64,000 bases of DNA from Apoderus coryli (lineage: Eukaryota > Arthropoda > Insecta > Coleoptera > Attelabidae), in the NCBI GenBank assembly GCA_911728435.2, contig OU452201.1, forward strand, positions 26,288,001 through 26,352,000, in the 5' to 3' direction. The notes beneath the pieces were generated by a model. The model did not search any database. It was given only the letters and a program-made list of their open reading frames with translations, and was not told where the DNA came from. Below, one piece after another: positions 23,568-34,581 of this stretch. Positions within the stretch are counted from its first letter, which is position 1. Each line of letters opens with the position of its first letter. The translations under genes and the position numbers were made by a program.

Positions 23568-23879
23568 ATATATATGTCTAGGCAGTACTAGTATTTTATT
23601 TTTATAATTATTTTAAAATATACATATACAACAACTGAACATTCCTTAGAATTTTATTAAAATACACCATTCACAACACATAAATGACCTGAAGCACAGT
23701 TCCCACTAAAACAAGGTTTGATGTTAAGGCGGTGTGGGTTCAGATCAACTCTCTAACCAATAGAGGCGCCATGTATGGGGTTTCAAATGACGTAATACTT
23801 TTAAAAATCTTATTTCAGTTTAAAAAACACACTTTGTCCAATAACTCCCGCACATGTCCAATAACTGGGTGGTTTACCC

Positions 23880-24070
23880 TATAAATGTACCGATACCGTT
23901 GCCGCTTAAATCACCTGACTTGTCCTCACTAGACTTCTTCCTGTGGGTAGTATTGAAAATAAAGTGTATAAAACGCCAACCCATAACATAACATGTAAAG
24001 GAAAAATTAGAAAATGAATTCTCTAGAGAAGGGCCATTGAAAATTTGTTGTAGTGATTGATTTCCTATAA
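23880..24070 (+). pseudogene. Mariner-like transposase (DUF4817 type), part 2
   Basis: Continuation of the transposase interrupted at 21365: NVPIPLPLKSPDLSSLDFFL, the conserved P-x-SPDL-x-x-x-DFFL block near the end of these enzymes, then KCIKRQPIT and a decayed tail. Confidence 0.7.
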
Positions 24071-24113
24071 TTAATTAGTTGTACCTGTAGTATAGTTTGT
24101 TTAATTTTGTGGT

Positions 24114-24190
24114 AATAAATAATAATAATAACACGTACTTTATTGGTACAAAAACCCCAAAGGCCATTGATCGAAGTCCTTCAGCCTATC
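24114..24190 (-). mobile_element. Solo 3' end of a LINE
   Basis: On the minus strand about 70 bp end in CCAATAAAGTACGTG followed by (TTA)n, the usual terminus of Jockey/CR1-type insect LINEs. Extreme 5' truncation. Confidence 0.5.
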
Positions 24191-24683
24191 TGTGGTAATA
24201 ATAGATCCTATTAAATAGTATCATCTGTTTTTTTAGTGTTTAATAAATAATTATGATTAATAACTAATGTTCAATTATTACTGTCTCACTAGAAGGCATG
24301 GATAACAAATGCTTGACTTATATTACAAGTTACCACACGAATATTCTTTTTCAACTATTGGTTCAATTATTGAGAGATATAATAGTATAATTGTTTAAAA
24401 GTTGTGCTGGTTGCAAATAAAGATAGTAAATTTTTTTCTTTGCAAAAGTTGCGCAGAAAAATTAGCCCTTTTGAACTCTGAAAAAATATAGGTACGATTC
24501 CAAATTAAAAAAAAAACCAAATGTGGGTTAAAATAAAGCTTACTTAATCCTATTTAAGAACATCTTTTCAGAAGAGTTTCGCTCACCCTATACACAACAT
24601 CTTTACACTCGTGACATTTCTTATACATATTAGAATAGCAAAGAACGGAATCGAACAGTATTATTGTTTAGCATTTAATTCAC
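24191..24683. other. Intron sequence, nothing recognised
   Basis: AT-rich, no coding signal. Confidence 0.35.
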
Positions 24684-24685
24684 TA

Positions 24686-24742
<57 letters not shown>

Positions 24743-25645
24743 TCACCTCTACAGCTCAGCAATAACACCATGCGCGAAACACTTACTAATGACCACATAA
24801 GAGAACAATGGCTAGAAAAATCGTTGCATGGAAAATATCCGTATGCCCTATCTCAGGCAGATGCAGAGTTGTCAACCATGTGGCTAAAACATGGACTATT
24901 GTTCGCGGAAACCGAGGGTTTTCTGGTATCAATACAGGACGGAGTAACGCCCACCAGAAACTACCAAAAATACATACAGAAAATTCCAATTGAAAATGAT
25001 AAGTGTAGAATGTGTTTCGCCAAATCAGAAACAACGGAACATATCCTCTCAGCGTGCAGCAGCTTAGCGCCCACAGAATATACAAAAAGGCATAATTTAA
25101 CAGCAGGAATAATTCATCAGGAAATAGCCGTACAATGCAAACTTATAGAGAAAAAAGAAAAATATTTTCTATACAACCCATTCCCGTTTTTACAAAACGA
25201 TAATTATAAACTTTATTGGGATTTCCCAATAATCACAGATAGACCTATCGCAAGTAATCGTCCTGACATAACCCTGGTAGACCGGAAAAATAAGACTGCT
25301 TACTTCGTCGATATTTCTCACCCGGCTGACCACAACCTCCTAAATAAAGAGAAAGAAAAAATAAATAAGTATCAAGACCTTTGTACGGAATTTAAGAATA
25401 TTTATAAACTGGACAAGGTACTTACTGTTCCTATTATAATATCAGTGACGGGACTGATTGGGAAAAACCTGCCACGCTTTCTGAAACAAATAGACATTGA
25501 TCAGCGAAACATAACAACATTGATGCAAAGATCGGTGATCCTTGAGTCATGTAGAATCATGAGAAAAACCCTAAACCTGCCTGAATAGAGTATAAAGGCA
25601 GCGGATAAAAAGTTGGACATCTGAAAAAAAAAAAAAAAAAAAAAA
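24684..25645 (+). mobile_element. R4/Dong-type LINE, 3' fragment 1
   Basis: An (AAT)n tract (24684-24740) leads straight into an open frame that ends at 25588, followed by a poly(A)-like run (25623-25650). The frame encodes only the C-terminal part of an R2-superclade LINE protein: CRMCFAKSETTEHILSACS (zinc knuckle), then the restriction-like endonuclease core RPDITLVDRKNKTAYFVDIS (PD...D motif) and HNLLNKEKEKINKYQDL. No stops interrupt it. The (AAT)n at the 5' junction fits the known preference of Dong elements for TAA repeats. Confidence 0.75.
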
Positions 25646-25649
25646 AAAG

Positions 25650-25880
25650 AAAAAAGTAAATGAATGATAAATAAATATAAGTTTTAAATACGTACCTTGA
25701 TTCCCTCCCCTATTTAAAGAAAAAGTATATACTTATTAATAATATCTGAAGCATACTTAATGAAATCCTAGAAGTACTTACCGTGTTAAAACAAATCTGT
25801 AGTGATTGGTTATCAAACCCCACTGCAGAATTTCTCCTATCTGGAAGAAAGTAGAAGGATGTAAAAAAAAAAAAAAAAAA

Positions 25881-25910
<30 letters not shown>
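25650..25910. other. Spacer between R4/Dong fragments
   Basis: About 210 bp of unrecognised sequence (including the exon-like stretch at 25782-25840), then an A-run and (AAT)n at 25862-25912 that form the left junction of the next fragment. Confidence 0.5.
25782..25840 (-). other. Exon-like segment with good splice sites, status uncertain
   Basis: A 59-nt stretch on the host gene's strand sits between a strong acceptor (CTACTTTCTTCCAG) and a strong donor (GTAAGTAC). It is open in phases 0 and 1. Entered from exon C in phase 1 it would leave in phase 0 and push exon D out of frame, giving a stop after about 25 codons. It could be a cryptic or poison exon of the host gene, part of an inserted cDNA (a poly-A-like run follows on the plus strand at 25862), or chance. 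No protein similarity is recognised. Confidence 0.2.
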
Positions 25911-25914
<4 letters not shown>

Positions 25915-25915
<1 letters not shown>

Positions 25916-28065
25916 CTTTCCAACATTTTTAACTGAAGGACTTACTTATTTAATTCCAAAGACTGATAACCCGGATCACCCTTCGTTGTTTCGTCCCATT
26001 ACATGCTTGCCGACCCTTTATAAGATCCTTACGTCGATATTATGTGCTAAACTTGAAGACCACCTGGAACTGGCTCAAGTGATGACAGATGAGCAGAAAG
26101 GTGCTAGACGCAACGTTATGGGATGCAAGGAGCAGCTGGTTGTCGATTCCGTAGTTATGCAGCAGTTGAGGGTGGGGCAGAGAAATGCACACATTGCATA
26201 CATCGACTATAAAAAAGCATTTGACTCTGTCCCTCACTCTTGGCTCAAATTTGTATTGACACTGTATAAAGTACATCCTACGCTTATACTTTTTCTTGAG
26301 ACAACTATGAGGGCCTGGCGAACCACACTGTCTCAAAAAATAAATAACGAACTAGTATTTAGCGGGAGCATACCTCTGCGCAGAGGTATCTTTCAGGGGG
26401 ATTCGCTCAGTGCCCTATGGTTTTGTCTGTCTCTAAACCCAATTTCAAACACTCTTAAGAAAACAGAGTATGGAGTAAAATTAAAAAATAATGTACAGGA
26501 TCTCTTAGTAAGTCACCTTTTCTATGTTGATGACCTAAAAGTGTATGCAGCAAATGACAGACAGCTGAGAGCCATGCTAAAGCTGGTGCATGATATGAGT
26601 TCGGACATAGGTATGACTTTTGGACTGGAGAAGTGCCGCACGATCAAAATGGTCAAAGGGGTACTTAAAGAGTCACAACCTATAGAAATTAATAACGAGG
26701 TCGTCATACAAGGTATTGAAGAACCCTATAAATACCTGGGTATAGATCAGACCCATAAAATAGAACATACAACGATGAAATCGAAACTGTCTACTGAATT
26801 TGAAAAGCGAGTTAAGCTAATTATCAAAACAAAACTAAACTCAAAAAATATCGTTAAGGCTATAAACACATATGCAATATCTGCCTTAACCCATTCCTTT
26901 GGCATAATCAGATGGTCTGATACAGATCTTGATGCACTAAATAGACGAATCAGAACACTTCTAACGCACAAAAGAATGCATCACCCAAATGCATGCACTG
27001 AGAGAGTCACATTGCCTAGATGCCTGGGAGGTAGAGGTTTAAAAGATGTTAAAGCAATGTACTATGAACAGCTGGATAATATTAGAAAATATTTTTACAA
27101 AAACTCGGATAAACCGATGTACCGTGCAGTGATCGAGGCAGATAAAAATTTGACCACACTTAATTTAAAATCCCGAGAATATAACCCAAAAACACACATT
27201 ACTACCAACGAGGATAAAATTAGGATGTGGTCAGGAAAGCAACTCCATGGAAGATTTTACAACTCCGTTCAAAACAATTACGTTGACAAATCCCTCTCTT
27301 TTATGTGGGCTACAAAAGGTTACCTCCATCCTGAAACTGAAGGATTCTTAATGGCCACGCAGGACCAAGTTATAAAAACACGAAATTACGCCAAATACAT
27401 ACTGGGAGAAGACCTGAGTTCTGATAAATGCCGCAAGTGCGGAGCTGTTTCCGAAACTATAGATCATATTTTGGGATCCTGTAACACACTAGCAAATACG
27501 AAGTACTTGACTCGACACAATCAAGTAGCACATATAATCCATCAGAAAATACTGATAGACAGAAAAATGAAAACCGAAATTGTCCCCTACTACAAATATG
27601 TGCCAAACGAAGTTGAGGAAAACGATCAATTTAAAATATATTGGGACAAAACAATTTACACCGATCATACAATAGAACACAACCGTCCTGATATTACATT
27701 AATAGACAAGAAAAAACACACAACATATCTAATTGATGTTTCTATACCAGGAACACACAATCTGCAACAAAAACATACGGAAAAATTAAACAAATATCAA
27801 GCGCTTCAACATGAAATAAAGCGCATCTGGAATATGAGGGAAGTGTACATAATACCTATAATACTATCGTCGATAGGAGTAATACCGAAAAATTTGGAAA
27901 AGAACCTAAAAATGATTCAAATCCCTATTACCGTAATTGAGGAGATGCAGAAAGCTGCGATACTGCAATCTCTCAACATTGTGAGATCTTTCTTGGCTGT
28001 TGGCAATGCTCATGAATCTTGAAACCTTGTTTTCCGATTCTAAAGCAAAATATACCCTTATGGTG

Positions 28066-28118
<53 letters not shown>
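25915..28118 (+). mobile_element. R4/Dong-type LINE, reverse transcriptase to 3' end
   Basis: One frame of about 700 codons, open to the stop at 28020, starts within the reverse transcriptase (FPTFLTEGLTYLIPK). Motifs in order: AYIDYKKAFDSVPHS (catalytic Asp), GIFQGDSLSALWFCLSLNPI (R2-superclade wording) and FYVDDLKVYA (YVDD catalytic pair). Then a zinc knuckle CRKCGAVSETIDHILGSC and the endonuclease PDITLIDKKKHTTYLIDVS follow. Downstream comes a poly(A)-like run (28063-28118). The N-terminal third is missing, so it is 5'-truncated at (AAT)n, but everything left is intact, implying recent insertion. Sister copy at 24684-25645 shares about half its C-terminal residues, so at least two lineages are present. 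Confidence 0.85.
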
Positions 28119-28120
<2 letters not shown>

Positions 28121-28747
28121 ATAATAATAATAATAAATCATTTATTGTCTGGCCGGAAAAGGTACTGCAGCCAACAGTATACTTACCGCTACAGTAACGA
28201 CGTAGACTGTACAGCCAGGGACGCAATGTCTGACCGGTTGGGGCATACCCACCGCTACCGTAATGCGTAAACGGTACAGTCAGTACGTCCAGCTGTCCAG
28301 CTGTCCCAATACCCACCTAGTATCCTACTCCTAGTGTCCTTTGCACTACCAAACACCTTTCCCTAATCCCAATTGGCTGGCGGTAGCCATAAAACGCACA
28401 CCATTTTCTATGAAAGATGAGTCAAAGGAGAAATGAAAGAATGCGGCAGCCTGGAATGCCCCAGGGCACGTCTGGAGCCAACGCTGGACGTGGCAGTATG
28501 CGATCCGTTGGTGGTAGGTTGCTGAATAGGCGGGCACCTATCGCTCAAGAAACTACAGCCAACAGCAATAATGTGGAAATACCACCAGCTGACCCACAAC
28601 CAGCAGCCAATGTTAGGGAGGATAATCCTCCCCCCATAGCTCCTGGACGCAGTAGACGCATGAGATGGAGTACTAACTTGAATAAGGATGTCATGCGCTA
28701 CTACTTCATAGCCACAAGCCTCGAAACGGATTTTACTGATTATAGGG
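28119..28747 (+). mobile_element. R4/Dong-type LINE, 5' fragment between direct repeats
   Basis: Plus-strand frame from ATG 28417: a low-complexity Gly/Arg/Ala leader, then RSRRMRWSTNLNKDVMRYYF and TSLETDFTDYRDRL, wording I associate with the N-terminus of R4/Dong ORFs. It stops abruptly at (AAT)n, with no reverse transcriptase. The sequence (AAT)nAAATCATTTATTGT stands at both sides (28119-28147 and 28751-28785). The upstream part (28149-28416) would be 5' UTR. Family assignment rests on one short motif. Confidence 0.5.
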
Positions 28748-28991
28748 ATAGACTAATAATAATAATAATAATAAATCATTTATTGTGAAATCAAAAATTA
28801 CAAAAATCAAATGAACTCATACATAAATTAGTAATTTCAGCAAAAGGAAAGAGTTTGACTTTAAGTCATTCTTCCACTCTTCCTAAGATATAAAAAAATA
28901 CATATACGCACACAGTTAAGAAGGAATAAAAAGCAGGAAACCAGAGCTAATCAACAATATTTAAATTTTAAGTACATAAATTAATAGCACA

Positions 28992-31770
28992 TCAAATAAC
29001 AGAAATACACATTCTTAATTGGCTTTTAAATGAACTTGGTGACAAGTCCAACAAATAATATACAGAATTCAGCAATTTAGGCGCCATACACGAAAATGAA
29101 CCCTCATATCTAGCGGTTCTGTGCTGGGGAATAGTGAAAGAATTAGTCCGTATATTCACATTGTGAACACTAGAACGCCTGTTCAATAGTCTATATAAGT
29201 AAGACGGCGATTCAGAATGATACAATTTATATAGCATCATAATGTAAAAAAATTTCAGTCTAGAACCGAGTCTAATCTCAGACAGTCTCTCATAGAATGG
29301 AGTTATATGTGCCCTATAAGGCACTTTACAGACATACCTAATGCAAGCATTCTGCACTCTTTGAATCTTGGCTTTATTATAATCTGTTAGAAAGCTATAA
29401 TATACCTGAGAGCAGTAGTCAATGTTGGGATACACCAATGCTCTAACCAGAGAAAGCTTCGTCCTTTCATCCAAAACATCCTTAAGATGATACAATGACT
29501 TCAGTCTATAAAACGCATTCTTATAAACATGGATGCAATGCTCATGAAAAGACAGTCTGGTATCGAAAATAACACCCAAATTACGGGCCTCTCTCTTCCA
29601 CTGGACTTCGACGCTATTAATCTTTACACCGAAAGCAGTCTCAACAAGCTCAGTCGCACGCTCATTTCCAAAACACATTGCAATTGACTTTTTTGGATTA
29701 ATTTTTAGTCCATTGTCAAGGCACCATCCCGAAAACCCACACAGATCCTTGTCCATATCCCTCATCACTCTAGGCAAGTCACCCAGAGGGAATGACATAT
29801 AAAACTGGATATCGTCCGCATACATATGGATACGACAGTGTTGAACCACGCTGCCTATGTCAAAAGTATACAAAGAAAACAGAAGAGGGCCCACTATGCT
29901 ACCCTGAGGGACACCACAAGTTGTTTCTTTAAAGTCAGATAAATCTGAAGGACTAATTTTAACTCTCTGTTTTCTATGAACTAAGTAATTCCGAAACCAT
30001 TCCATGCATGTCTCGGTGAAACCAATATATTTCAACTTAGACAAGAGCAAATCAAAATTCACCAAGTCAAACGCCTTACTCTGGTCCAATAAAACAAGAA
30101 CCGTGAGCTCTGAATTGTCCATTGCTCGTGCAATATCATCTACGACTTTTAGCAACGCAGTGTTAGTGCTATGCATCCTGCGAAATCCGGACTGAACTTC
30201 AGGCAATAAATTATTCTCATTCAAAAACTGTTGCACTTGTCTGCTAACTATACGCTCAAATGGATATTGGTCGAAGGTCACTGAATGTAGACGGACGGGA
30301 AACCTTAGGCAGTGGTATAACATTAGCTGTCTTCCAACTTTCAGGAAACGTGCCACTCTCAAGAGACTTATTAAAAATATGTGTTACCACATGTATACAA
30401 AAAGGAAGCACCATTCGGATCATTCTTATATTCACACCATCAATGCCATAAGACTCAGACCTGACTGAACGCACACTCTCAAAAACATCCTCATTTGATA
30501 TCTCATGAAACTCAAAACGAAGATGTTCCCCAAATGTAGTAGTGTTATAAAATTGTATATTATCACTGCTTACATTAATCGGTCCCGCGGCATTTAGAAA
30601 ATAGTTATTTAAATCATCGGGCTTTCTTAATTCCTCAGGAATATGGGAAGTACCCTTGCCCTTCGAAGAAAAAACGCCCCACTGAGAAAACTTGCTCCAA
30701 AGTTTTTTTGAGTCTGATTTGAAACGCTGAATTGTTTGGGAAACATAAGCCTTCTTTTCAGCATTAATCGCGTTTTTGACATAATTACGCATTTCTACGT
30801 AGTGTAAACGTGATGCCAATGAACGAGTCCCCAAATACTTTCGATGCGCTTTATTTCTTAAATTTATCATTTTTTTTATGGTATATGTAATGTATGGACG
30901 AAAAGGGCGATTTGCTCTAATAGATCTGAGAGGGGCATGTGTATTAAAAAGTGTTAATATATTTTCATTAAGTTGCTCGACTGCCGTTGAAACATCAGTG
31001 GCGAGAGCAACAGCATCCCAATCAAATGAGAGCGCATCCTCTGAAAATAGTTCGGAGTTAAAGCTATGAAAACATCTATAGATAATATCTCTCCCAACTC
31101 TCCCCACAGACTCAACAGACAGAGTGCAGAATACAAGCAAATGATCAGTCTTACAACCAGTGTCAATCGTAGTAGAGAAATCCAATTTCAAGTTGTTACT
31201 GATGCAAATGATATCAATCAATGATTCACTGGTATTTGTTATTCGTGTTGGCCCATCAATTACCTGCACTAAATCAAACTGTTGCATTACCGAGAGAAAC
31301 TTTAGGACATCGTTCGATTGCCGATTCAAAAAATTTATATTGCAATCACCCATAAGTACAATAGAATCAGTATTCAAATATACTTTCTCCAACGAATCAG
31401 TCAATTCATAGACCGAATCAATATTAATATGTGGAGGTCTGTATATGACACCCAAACCGATCTTCTTATTTTTTAAAGAAACTAGTGTCCACAATTGTTC
31501 AATACCACTGTCACTAATAAAAGACAACATAACCCTTGACCTAAACTTATTTTTTATATATACGGCTAAACCCCCACCCCTGCTTGGGCGATCGAGTCTA
31601 TGCATATCGTAACCTACCAAACTTATATAATCATTGGGGAAATCTTGCCTCAACCATGTCTCAGACACTGTCAGTACATCAAAGCTTTGCTCTAATGCAA
31701 AATTCTTAAAATTACCGAAATCCGCTACAAGAGACCTTATGTTAATATGTGCGCATTTAAGCTTCAGTTT
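28992..31770 (-). pseudogene. LINE ORF2, endonuclease and reverse transcriptase, one lesion
   Basis: The endonuclease begins in the -1 frame across the ORF1 stop: LKLKCAHINIRSLVADFGNF with the catalytic N-x-R, then TVSETWLRQ (Glu), IVLMGDCNINFL and TDHLLVFC (D-H). The reverse transcriptase has LVLLDQSKAFDLV, GVPQGSIVGPLLFSLY and MYADDIQFY (YADD). Near 30278 the text goes from SDLRPISI straight to FERIVSRQVQQ in another frame; roughly 20 nt (about seven codons) are missing. No ATG lies before the catalytic Asn of the endonuclease in this frame (first ATG at 31668), so ordinary initiation would lose that residue. Confidence 0.85.
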
Positions 31771-31773
31771 TTT
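31764..31773 (-). promoter_or_regulatory. Putative -1 ribosomal frameshift site
   Basis: The heptamer A AAA AAC (31773-31767, minus strand) is in the correct phase with ORF1 and is followed at once by TGA. A -1 slip yields AAA AAA CTG AAG CTT, which enters ORF2 two codons before LKLKCAHIN. A downstream stimulating structure was not established. Confidence 0.55.
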
Positions 31774-32717
31774 GACTTTGCAATTGTTGGCACACCCTGT
31801 ACATATTTTATTAAAAGACCGCTCTCGCCAGACTCAACTCTATCAGTCATCTGTGATTTGATGTTTTTGTAATATTCCCGTTCCATTAAAGTTTTATCAG
31901 TATTTATAGAGACGCCCCTGTAACTGACACCCAATTTACGTTTGGACTTCAGCACCAGAGACACATCCTTCCTAGACGTCAGCTCAACTTTCACTGGGGC
32001 AGGTTTGTTGTTTCGATCTTTACCAATCCGTGTAACGTTGATCCTCTCTGTTGCTATGTTTGGACAGATGCTTTTGAGTACCAATACTGAATCTTTATCA
32101 GACTCAGGACTTGAATTCGATTGAAGTCCATAGATAATAATATTTTGTTCGCGTTTTTGGCGTTCTTTTAATTCGCTCAATAGCGCCTCGTTATTACCTG
32201 AACCAGATGTTTCGTGGGTAGGGGCTACATTATTAACATTTACGATCGAAGTCATTTGTTTCTTAATTCCAGATATTTCTTTTCTTAGCATATTATTCAC
32301 CTCAAGTTGTTGGACATATTTCTGCTGTAAATCACGATACATTTCCTCGATAATTGTTAATTTATTCATTACATCTCCAATGGTGTACGCCCAATGTGGA
32401 CTGCGATTCGATACACCACTTGACACACTCTGCGAAATTACCTTTGAAAGCGCGTCATCAGTATCGCTTTCAGACAAACTCACTACAGCCGGCAACTTAA
32501 CACTACGCCTACGATGTCCGCCCACATCCATATTACAACAACTGTCACAGATCCATGTAGCACCTGACGCCGAGTCCGCCAGCATTCGAAACAGTTCATC
32601 CGTCATATGTGTACAGTCTTTATGAATCCACGCTTGACATTTTCCAAAACACTTTACTCTGCACTGATTCTTATTAATGTACAAATTACAAACCGGACAT
32701 TTATTTACACGTGGCAT
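31764..32717 (-). CDS. LINE ORF1 protein, PHD finger and coiled coil
   Basis: 317 codons from ATG 32717. Residues 5-65 form a PHD-like zinc finger: CPVCNLYINKNQCRVKC, then CQAWIHKDCTH and WICDSCC. Residues 110-160 are heptad-rich (EEMYRDLQQKYVQQLEVNNM) and likely form a coiled coil for multimerisation. The C-terminal half (REQNIIIYGLQSNSSPESDK, RINVTRIGKD, VKVELTSRKD) is the RNA-binding-like domain common to CR1/L2 ORF1 proteins. It binds element RNA and assists reverse transcription. The last codons are TCA AAA AAC TGA, a canonical -1 slippery site at the stop. The frame is fully intact. Confidence 0.85.
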   Translation of the reverse strand: MPRVNKCPVCNLYINKNQCRVKCFGKCQAWIHKDCTHMTDELFRMLADSASGATWICDSCCNMDVGGHRRRSVKLPAVVSLSESDTDDALSKVISQSVSSGVSNRSPHWAYTIGDVMNKLTIIEEMYRDLQQKYVQQLEVNNMLRKEISGIKKQMTSIVNVNNVAPTHETSGSGNNEALLSELKERQKREQNIIIYGLQSNSSPESDKDSVLVLKSICPNIATERINVTRIGKDRNNKPAPVKVELTSRKDVSLVLKSKRKLGVSYRGVSINTDKTLMEREYYKNIKSQMTDRVESGESGLLIKYVQGVPTIAKSKN

Positions 32718-32760
32718 TATTATAAGACAGAAGCAAAACTTCGCAAATCCACCCGGTAGA

Positions 32761-34580
32761 AAGCTATTTACATTTATCGCAATTCACAACTATCGCTTAT
32801 CATTTATTTTTATAGATAAATTGTATATGGTAAAATAAACACACTAAACATATATATCTATACAATGATTTAACCTGATTCTTTTACAAGGCACAACCGA
32901 TCGTTTTATGCTAACAATCACAAAAAAAGCGCTTTTTTTTTAAATAATTCGATCCAAATTATGTTTTATTTGAACAAAAGTAACCCGAATAACTTGCAGT
33001 TAAATACGAGAGAACCAAACGTGCGTCCTCTCAACTGTAATGGACTCTCAACTTGCTCCGATATAAAATTGTCTAATCTCCCTGCTTGTAAAACAAAAAG
33101 TTTTTAATAAATTCAGTGAATAAATCCACTTTCACAACTATATAAACAACATTTTTTCATTCCATTGGAAAGTTGTGGATTTAAGTTCATCCAGTACGTC
33201 TCGGTTGTCCAAAGTTAAAGACTGATTCCCTTTGGAAACTAATGCAATATCATTTAGAACGCGATCATAATAAATAGGAAGATAAAGTTAGTTTGATTCT
33301 AGTGAATAAGAAAGAGAACTCTTAGATTAAATAGCGGTGATCTAAATAGTGCTCTCTACTTTATATAATTTATTTCAGCTTATAGCTTTTACCTAGTTTT
33401 TTTTTATGTCAAGTTCTTTGTACACGGTTGTCTTAATTGCTTTTAAAAACGACAGGTTAATTTTAATACAATAACTTGCTAAGAAGTTTTCATTCAAGTT
33501 GAAAAAGTCATTGTGTATAAAAACTAGGGTACGATTAGCATCTAAATCAATATCTAAATTAATTTTCTAAATAAATATTGATGGTAGCAATAACAATCTT
33601 CACAGTATCTTGTTTTTTGTAATTGATATATGCTGATACGCAGTCCTATGAGAAGTGCATAAACTGCTCCTGCACAGCTTTTTCATCAAGAAGGCTTCCT
33701 GTTCGCATCTGTTAGCCATTTTTTACATCCCGTTATCCGTTTTTACCAGCTGTCTGTATTTATTTGTTTTATGTAATCTAGGTTAGGTTTCATCTATTTC
33801 CGTGTTCGCACCCTAAAATTTAATTTGCCTTGCGACTGGCGGAAATGTTAACAGCACTGTACTGTGTCAACTGTTCTTTGACTTAAACTCGCACCTTACT
33901 ACAAGTTTAACAAGCCATTTAATCTCAAAAATCATCTTCTCTGACTTAGGGACAACAATAGAAAAATCCATGTTGGTCCTGCGGCTAGTCAGTCGACTAA
34001 CCTTGATGGCATGGAAACCGGAACTGTTAGATCTATGTTCACTGGAAACCCGTTTGCTTGGGACGAGTTTATCCACCCTCCTGTAACTGTCGGTTGGATT
34101 CAAAATCTATCACTTGCTGTCTGCATCTTGGTGAAAGCAATCTTTTATTTTTAGAAACATGATGATAATGGTATGCCTTTACTCTTCTTTGCGGTGCCCT
34201 CATCACTTTTCACGGGCTGAGACGTTGGACGGTTCTAGATGGGCTTTTTCGACTCATGTTTCTTAGGTGGTTCAGGTTAATTGGAGTTGGATTCCCTTTC
34301 CTTCATCTGTTTTGACTGAGAATCTGCTACCTTCTTATTATTTTCAGCCTCTTGCAAATTGTTCCACCATTTATCCCATTTGTGCAATATATTTGAGGAG
34401 GTTATTCTCCGCTATTAGTGCAGTGGCTACGAAAGACTGAGCGTAGAAACTTGCCTGTCGCTTGCTTAACGCACATAAGATAATAGAGACAAATTTTCCG
34501 GTATATTTTACTAACATATTCTCTTATGTGTATACGACTCACGACAGGTATACAATATATCGACATGTCCTGAGTATACC
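32761..34580. other. Intron sequence, no firm gene
   Basis: AT-rich. A minus-strand frame at 34400-33867 is lysine- and serine-rich (ESKKP, VKSDEGTAKKSKG) with a stop and frame change, and might be part of a LINE ORF1, but I cannot support a family. Confidence 0.3.
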
Positions 34581-34581
34581 G

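Larger units (their letters stand above)
21366..23879 (-). mobile_element. Pogo-like DNA transposon with TA duplication
   Basis: Terminal inverted repeats GGGTAAACCACC(T/C)AGTTATTGGACA mark both ends, flanked by TA at 21364-21365 and 23880-23881. Removing it rejoins the interrupted transposase as ENWIG-INVP in frame. The ATTGGACA part of the terminus recurs inside in both orientations (about 21573, 21593, 23036, 23060, 23180, 23836, 23856). Coding remnants are on the minus strand: a helix-turn-helix exon and a C-terminal tail, with no DDE domain. It is thus a non-autonomous deletion derivative, later hit by a SINE-like repeat. Confidence 0.85.
28748..32760 (-). mobile_element. Nearly complete LINE (CR1/L2/Jockey-like) with PHD-type ORF1
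   Basis: Minus-strand element ending, at its 3' side, in CAATAAATGATTTATTATT (28748-28787). It contains ORF1 (32717-31764) and ORF2 (endonuclease 31770-30290, reverse transcriptase 30280-28992). The only clear lesion is a small deletion with frameshift near 30278. Its size of about 4 kb and otherwise open frames suggest a young insertion. It abuts the 5' R4/Dong fragment at its 3' tail; the 5' end is not precisely defined. Confidence 0.8.

Noticed and set aside
25770..25800. U1-snRNA-like start (GTACTTACC)
   Set aside because: Only the short splice-donor complement matches; the rest of U1 is not present, and a donor on the minus strand explains it better.
27906..28316. 136-codon minus-strand frame with a Phe run
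   Set aside because: It reads through the poly(A)-like tail of the R4/Dong element on the wrong strand.
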